This document shows positions 58,497 through 64,000 of a DNA stretch of 64,000 bases, in pieces. The DNA is from Gordius sp. MW1. Lineage: Eukaryota; Nematomorpha; Gordioida; Gordea; Gordiidae. The position numbers and the translations under genes were made by a program. Location: the NCBI GenBank assembly GCA_964036665.1, contig OZ038532.1:7998001-8062000 (forward strand). Direction: 5' to 3'. Numbering within the stretch: position 1 is the stretch's first letter; every line of letters begins with the position of its first letter. The notes beneath the pieces were generated by a model, which was not told where the DNA came from, made no database searches, and saw only the letters and a program-made list of their open reading frames with translations.

Positions 58497-59047
58497 GATT
58501 TTAAACATTGTATAGTTGATGATTTTGTTATATATGAATATTTCCTTAAATTAGATTTTCAAATATATAATAAACTATGAAATTTATTTAAAATTTTGGA
58601 TAGCTCTCAAAAAAACTGATTTTAATTTAGGAATCATTGCCTAAATTAAAACTTTATCATATTTAAAAAAATGAACTGAACTTTGAACTGAACTTTAACT
58701 AGTTATTTTTAATTGAACTATTAACTTGAACTAGTTACATTTTTTCCTACATGAACTTGAACTTGAACTAGTTACTTTTGAAAAAAAAATGAACTTGAAC
58801 TTGAACTAATGATTTTTTCAAATTGAACTATGAACTTGAACTAGTTCGTAACATAGATGAACTTTAACAGCTCTGGTTACGGATGATTTTAATTGGTCTT
58901 TTTATTTGAATCATCTGTTTTCGGTGGATTTCATATCCTTGAGTGTTTTGTTTTTATTTAGTTGTTGAGTAGTTTCTTCTCTTCGTTTTTTTTCATTCGT
59001 TAAGTATTGCCATCTGTTATTGGATAACTTCGTTGTTAATTTACGCC

Positions 59048-59095
59048 TAACACACACGAAGGGAATTATATAAAAAGGAAAACAGGTATACCACA
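59048..59095 (+). repeat. Short direct repeat, right copy
   Basis: ACACACGAAGGGAATTATAT followed by AAAAAGGAAAACAGGTATAC and CACA; partner of 55401-55450 in the same orientation. Confidence 0.6.
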
Positions 59096-59239
59096 TATAG
59101 TTAAAACAATTTTTATTGCTTTTTGAGTGTATTTGAAAGAACGGAGAAAACTGGTACATAAAAACTCGTAAATAACTCATACAGGTTAAAAATAAATAAA
59201 TAAAAAATAATCTTCCCCCCTGTACGAGCGATATCAAAA

Positions 59240-60040
59240 AAATGTTTAGTTCCCGATATTAATAATATTTTTTTCCTTCGTTTGTCAATACCGATAAAAT
59301 GTGATTTGAATTAGAAGATATATAATCGCGAACTTATGCGCGGAACAAATATAATATAACTTTTTCGTTTGTTGATACATAAATAAATGTTTTAGAATTA
59401 ATTATTGGCGCCGGTAATATGGAATCGAACCACTTCGCTGTTAGGGCTAGGGAGGGGAAACTATTATAATAAACAACTTCTTAAGATTATATTGGGAGGG
59501 GAGACTCTTTATTGAAGGTATATAATAAAGTGAGGGAATAGAAAAGAGTTGTAAGAGTAATGAAGAAGTGTTTTAAACGCCTTTATATAATCGCGAATTG
59601 ATTGAATAATAAATCAATTACATTTAGCGGTGAATGCGAGTTATATGTGATTGGTCAATTAACGTCGCGAAGTAGTAAGGTAATGTAATGAGTCAATTAA
59701 GTTTCAAGACATAAGTAATATGCCGCGAGCAAAATAGTCATTGACGCAACACTACAGTTATGCCTAGTCCTTTCATAAAAGGAACCTTTCTATACTTATA
59801 TACATAGTATTTATAAACACTTATTACCAAAATCGGATTAACAATCGGCTATCCCATTCTTTGTTTCTTTGAAATCATATCAAAAACTAACTTAATATAA
59901 TTAAGGTAGACTTAAACAAACCTGACAAGTTGGGTAAACAATTTGATAAACTTGGATAAACATGCAGGTTTGTAATTAACATATGTAAAAAGTCAGAAAA
60001 TATTTCTGACAAATATTAAACGATAGCTGATTTCAAACGT
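59240..60040. other. Upstream region of NAA60, no other gene
   Basis: AT-rich, with several TATAATAAA/TATATAAT words, none clearly a promoter. No repeat family recognised. Confidence 0.35.
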
Positions 60041-60050
60041 ATGAACCTCT

Positions 60051-61502
60051 ATGCCCCAAGATATTAAATTTCGAAAACTGCTGCCTTATGATATAGATGA
60101 AATAAGATGCTTATGTCAGAAATGGTTTCCTGTAAGGTAAAATTGGCATAAATTTTTTTTAATTCTTTACAATGTTATTTTACTATACCAAATCCAAAAA
60201 AGCTTTTTCTTTAGAGAAACATATTCATCTAATAGTATATTAACTTTATAATAGATACCCTGATACATGGTACATAGACATCACTAATTCATCAAGCAAG
60301 TTGCATGTTGATTTAAGTTCCCGATATTATACTGAATGTGCAATTGAATCAACATCATCACAAATAGTTGGTATACTGGTTGCTGAACATAAGTTTCTAT
60401 ATGAATGCAATGTAGAAGATCTAAAGAATTTATTAAATTTCCTTAATAATCCTATGGAATCCACAAAAGTAAAAAAATTATTTTAAAATATAATTTATTT
60501 TAATATCCAAAACTTATTTTGTATAATATTGTTAATTTCTAGGTGGCCTATATCATGGTTCTAGGGGTGGCAGAAAATTTTAGAAATTTAGGAATAGCAA
60601 CAAATCTATTAAACAATTTGTTAGCTCATTTAATAAATTCTACTTGTCAAGAAACATTAAATTACTTTGCTTTCAGCCTCATTCCCAACACTTTAGAGGA
60701 AAATCAATTAAAACTTTTCCCCATGTCTTATAGAATTTTGCAAGATGTCTTGTTTGTATTTAAGTCAATTTTAACAATAACCAAAATTAAATGCCTCAAA
60801 TATTTTAGTCATACATCTTCATTACCTCCTAATTTGAGCACAAAGAGATCTGTAAAAGATTTTGATAATGGTTTAAAGCCCCAATTAAATTTAAACTTTA
60901 CATTATCTGAAGAAAAATCAAATCAGCATTCTTGTAAATGTATTTATCTCCATGTATTAGCTTCAAACCACAATGCAAGAAAGTATGTTTTATATAGATT
61001 TAATGTATAATTGTTAAAATAATGTCCTAAAAATTTTATTTTTGAATGCTGGATTTATTTATTTAAAGCTGTTTTGTCATTTAGTATATTAGTTTTATAA
61101 TATTAAGCTAAATTCTCTGTTTTACAAAGAAAGCTGTATTTACTGAGAAGAACAAAAAGTAATTTAAAGTTATAAACCCTCTAAATAATTTTCATCATTA
61201 CTTTTTAATGTTTGCTCACTAAAATTTACAAATTGCAGACATTCTGTCATTATTTTTGACCAGTCTTGCTATTTTTTGCTAGATTTTATGAAAAGCACAA
61301 GTTTAAACGCCACAACTTTCTACCCAACTACTACAACGTTCCCTCTGGTTCTGGTCATGCATATTCCTATGTTCTTTACATAAATGGTGCTTCTGCACCC
61401 ACAAATATAAACAATCACACATTAAATGCCCTCAACAAAATGACAAACTTAGTGCATTGGCCCACCTCACTTCAAAACTCATCCAAACATCATACTCACT
61501 GA
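60051..61502 (+). CDS. NAA60: N-alpha-acetyltransferase 60 (GNAT family), insertion-bearing
   Basis: NAA60 acetylates N-termini of membrane proteins on the cytosolic face of the Golgi. Four exons join in phase: 60051-60136, 60255-60468, 60543-60982 and 61283-61502, 319 residues (human protein 242). Matches include KWFPVR-YPDTWYIDIT, SSQIVGILVAEHK, KVAYIMVLGVAENFRNLGIA (the acetyl-CoA R-x-x-G-x-A loop), KCIYLHVLASN, FYEKHKFKRHNFLPNYY and YSYVLYINGA. Between LLNNLLAHLIN and the strand CKCIYLHVL there are about 90 extra residues with no family counterpart. The C-terminus ends in TSLQNSSKHHTH and lacks the long amphipathic-helix tail of vertebrate NAA60. An upstream ATG at 60041 starts an overlapping 8-codon uORF. 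AATAAA at 61503 overlaps the stop region. Confidence 0.92.
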
Positions 61503-61508
61503 AATAAA
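61503..61508 (+). other. Poly(A) signal of NAA60
   Basis: AATAAA starting on the base after the NAA60 stop codon. Confidence 0.5.
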
Positions 61509-62500
61509 ATTAAGCCCACTCAAATTTAACGTGATTCGTTTTGATTAAACAATGTAGTCTTAAAACTGAATAACAGTGACAAAATGTTAAAACTTCCCAT
61601 TAGTGGGAGGGATACAGGCTGTGTTAAAACTTTTATAAAGAAATCCCATCATATTTAGGGCTTGAATTTGCAGCACGTCTTTAAAAATGTTATTGTTTTT
61701 GATCTTGTTTTTGAACTAAATTATTACTAGTCTGAATAATAGTTTTTTAGGATTTGCACCTTATTCTAAACGAAAATTTAGGAATTATATTACCTATCTG
61801 CAATATGTGGGAAATTTAACGCTCTAATATAATATGCCAACCCTGGCAATAACCATATCAATCCAATTTGAGCCCACTCTATGTACACTTGATTACGGCT
61901 CTAGAATTTATAAAATTTTGTGTAAAATTAAAAGCATTGGATGAGATGCTTTCTAATATATTATGACACCATTATGAAATTCGCATTTATTTGTCATGTA
62001 CTGTATAGGTGAAAATAGCAGTATACAATTAACCGGTGATATTTGTTTCTGATATATATAATCATACAAAATTTATATACGCATTATCTTCACACCATGA
62101 TTGTTAACATTCTATTATATGTTGCAATTAATGTATAACATATTTATTTGTAAATTATGATATTTTGGTGCTTCAATCATAATAATATTTAATAAAAACT
62201 AACAAAATGGTCGATTTTTGGTATTAGCTTATCCAAATTTTTAATGTAATTAAGTTCACGTTAATATTCTTTCGTTTCTTCCTGTTAATTTCAGTTCAGA
62301 TTGCAGATTTTGAATGTTAACAGTACATAATGGAAGCAATATAGTGCAGAGATATGCAAATAATAAATTTTTTAACCTAAACCATGGAGGGTTATATAAT
62401 TCAACAACGATACTATTCAAAATAGTTATAAAGCGCACCAATTGGCTACAAGCGTAAAAGTAAAGAAGATCACGTGATTTTTGCCAAATAGCCATTGGTT
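61509..62500. other. No gene recognised
   Basis: AT-rich sequence after NAA60. No splice-linked ORFs or repeat ends are seen. Confidence 0.35.
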
Positions 62501-62506
62501 AAAAGC

Positions 62507-62650
62507 AGTGGCGTAAATGATGGGGGGGACATGGGAATTCCCCCCCCCCCCTGTTTTTTGATTAATAATTAAATTAAATGGGTTAAAATATTATAGTTTA
62601 GTTACATCAAAGACTTTAAGACACTTATAAAAACCTAGAAACATAATATA
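62507..62650 (-). mobile_element. Family C element, right-end fragment
   Basis: CAGTGGCGTAAATGATGGGG and a poly-C run, then AATTAAATTAAATGGGTTAA and TAGTTACATCAAAGACTTTA through AAAACCTAGAAACATA, the inverse of 42440-42576. Similarity stops there, so it is a truncated or differently organised copy. Confidence 0.65.
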
Positions 62651-62799
62651 TGCATCTAATTTTTTCAATTTAATTTTTGACAAATGCGTTGTAAAATGTC
62701 CGAATATGATTGTGAAAATTCCTATGAAAAATAACTTGTTTGAACATTTATTTCCCGTAAAAACACCAGACCGCCCCACGAAGTAGATAACTAAGCGAT

Positions 62800-63380
62800 T
62801 ATTATAATGTTCCTCATTTTATATAATATTAATATTTTTATCATTTATCAAAATCATATTTGTCTACAATTTTCTTCTAGAACCCATCACGGTTTGATAA
62901 CTAATTTGCCTGCCAAGGCCAGCCAAAATCCTTTAATTGCCCATATGACGATTTTAAATTTCAAGAATTAATTTTGTCTTATTTTCAAATATTTTTGATC
63001 TAATTATAGAATTTTTATAAATAGAAAGGTGACAAAAAAATAGTAAATTATATAAAAAACCTCATTATGGTGCCCGCCACGGCCTACTTAAAAATCTTAA
63101 TTTAGAATGGTAGCCTGCCCTACCCCTTAGCCGAGTGGGCCCAGCAGCGAGCCCGACTTTTTGGTCGTTTAATTTTTACTTTTAATTACAAATAAAATGG
63201 GGGGAATTTTTTTGCCAGATTTCACCCCCCTCGTGAAAATCCTGGTTACGCGCTTCACGTTGTACAATTTTTAGCCAGTCATTATGGTATCTTTTTCAGA
63301 ATAAAGCTTTTCCCCACTCATCGCAATGATACAATACATAACAGAGCGTACATTTTGCATAACAAACAGCCAGATGGCCC
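62800..63380. other. No gene recognised
   Basis: AT-rich; CACCCCCCTCGTGAAAATCC and GGTTACGCGCTTCACG near 63225-63255 look like the end of an old family B/C-type MITE. Confidence 0.3.
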
Positions 63381-63394
63381 GACATAATTCTCAC

Positions 63395-63640
63395 TTAAAA
63401 ATATGTCTTTTTTAAAATGTGACAGTGTAAATTTATCTATATCATACTATATTAAACGGCCTTGATTTTTGACAATATGTTCCGAGTCCTGGAAAAACTA
63501 ATGGCGCAATGAGGAAAAAATTTGTAGTAACCTTAATAAAATACTTTCGGTATACGCTCCTCTGCAATGGCCAAGTCAAAGTTGTCATTGTTAGGTAAAA
63601 GAGGATTTTCAAGAAAATACGAAAGAGCATTCAAGGTCAT
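63395..63640 (-). CDS. Possible first two exons of a minus-strand gene (weak COG2-like signature)
   Basis: Exon 1, 63640-63545, begins with ATG in a good context (AAAGAAAATGA) and encodes MTLNALSYFLENPLLP and NFDLAIAEERIPK; donor GTATTT. Exon 2, 63446-63395, follows acceptor TTTAATATAG and encodes YDIDKFTLSHFKKDIFL; donor GTGAGA. The phases fit. The D-[FY]-D-[VI]-D-x-F...[KR] pattern recalls the N-terminus of Golgi COG complex subunit 2, but the downstream conserved exon was not found, so the name is only a suggestion. Confidence 0.35.
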
Positions 63641-63857
63641 TTTCTTTGTTGGCACTTGTTCGTCTGTCGAAATAAGGCAATTTTGAGAAGGTATATTAAG
63701 CTAACCTATTCTTAACCTCATAGTCATGGCCACTCATTATGGAAGCACAAGATCGAGCAGCATTTGTAAAAGGTGGTTACCCATCTAAAACTAGGGCAAA
63801 AGTTTTAATGGTGTGATAATACAACTAAATCGATAAACTCCTTGCTTTGCTCCTTCT

Positions 63858-64000
63858 CATGGGCGTAGCCACCATTGGAATTAGAGGGGGGCAATAATGA
63901 TTTAGGGAGGGGCAAAATGAACATTTTTTGTAATTTTCGCCATACAATTTTCAACAAATTTTTAGATTTAGAGGGGGACAGCCGTCCCTCCCTGCCCCCC
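63858..64000. mobile_element. Family B MITE, copy B17 (cut by window end)
   Basis: CATGGGCGTAGCCACCATTG, GGGGGGCAATAATGATTTAG, the core, and TTAGAGGGGGACAGCCG; the right terminal repeat would lie beyond the window. Confidence 0.85.

Larger units (their letters stand above)
56026..58875 (+). mobile_element. Full-length autonomous hAT DNA transposon, 2850 bp
   Basis: Terminal inverted repeats CAGAGCTGTTAAGAACTAG / CATAGATGAACTTTAACAGCTCTG (last 12 bases are the shared core, CAGAGCTGTTAA in either orientation). Exact 8-bp TSD GTTACGGA at 56018-56025 and 58876-58883. Subterminal regions 56040-56260 and 58670-58860 are packed with GAACTAGTTCAT and TTGAACTTGAAC repeats. Between them lies an uninterrupted six-exon transposase gene. 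Every expected part of a functional hAT element is present. Confidence 0.96.

Noticed and set aside
59405-59445. tRNA-like GGAATCGAACCACTTCG motif
   Set aside because: Resembles an inverted T-arm (GGTTCGATTCC) only; no acceptor, D- or anticodon arm could be paired around it.
1-64000. CRISPR arrays, rRNA genes, bacterial operon signals
   Set aside because: None seen; the tandem repeats here are transposon arrays and the genes have spliceosomal introns.

Overview
This window is animal nuclear DNA, most likely from an arthropod. It is AT-rich, its host genes are split by GT-AG introns (some only 40-100 bp), and it is crowded with DNA transposons, MITEs, Helitrons and retroelement remains. I see no prokaryotic, CRISPR, rRNA or tRNA feature. 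Host genes were read by joining ORF pieces at splice sites whose phases agree. The arthropod assignment rests on the feel of the UQCRC2 and NAA60 proteins and on the repeat content, and is an inference.

Layout. (1) 79-9081, minus strand: the first nine coding exons of a long protein with a Pro/His/Asn-rich N-terminal half that runs into a fibronectin type III domain. It is best explained as an FNDC3-like gene and continues past the left edge. Its introns hold at least seven copies of one MITE family (called family B here). (2) 9.1-30 kb: no confident host gene. This is a mosaic of MITEs, several with provable 8-bp target-site duplications (TSDs), a 1.9-kb CCAAT-hairpin repeat unit (17.2-19.1 kb), and AT-rich DNA. 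(3) 30.4-38.6 kb, minus strand: a degenerate reverse transcriptase gene split by a nest of insertions. The nest contains a pol-deleted Gypsy-type LTR element, a Helitron inside one of its LTRs, and a 3.3-kb inverted-repeat element lying against that LTR. (4) 40.6-43.4 kb: a three-level nest of non-autonomous elements. (5) 43937-49118, plus strand: a complete 13-exon gene for cytochrome bc1 complex subunit 2 (UQCRC2), a non-catalytic M16-family protein. (6) 49.8-55.9 kb: one possible terminal exon on the minus strand, a 1.3-kb Helitron, one MITE and AT-rich DNA. (7) 56026-58875: a full-length hAT transposon with intact terminal repeats, an exact 8-bp TSD and an unbroken six-exon transposase. 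(8) 60051-61502, plus strand: a complete four-exon N-terminal acetyltransferase 60 (NAA60) gene with an unusual insertion in its GNAT fold. (9) 63395-63640, minus strand: two possible first exons of another gene.

The host genes look like unrelated housekeeping genes (an FN3 membrane-type protein, a respiratory-chain subunit, a Golgi-type Nt-acetyltransferase). The story of the window is transposon stratigraphy: family B is the most numerous element, with 17 copies; one of the three Helitron insertions can be proved by an undisturbed LTR acting as the empty site; and the hAT at 56 kb looks young enough to be functional. The least explained structure is the 17.2-19.1 / 31.3-34.7 kb family of CCAAT hairpin arrays, one locus of which is a near-perfect head-to-head palindrome.
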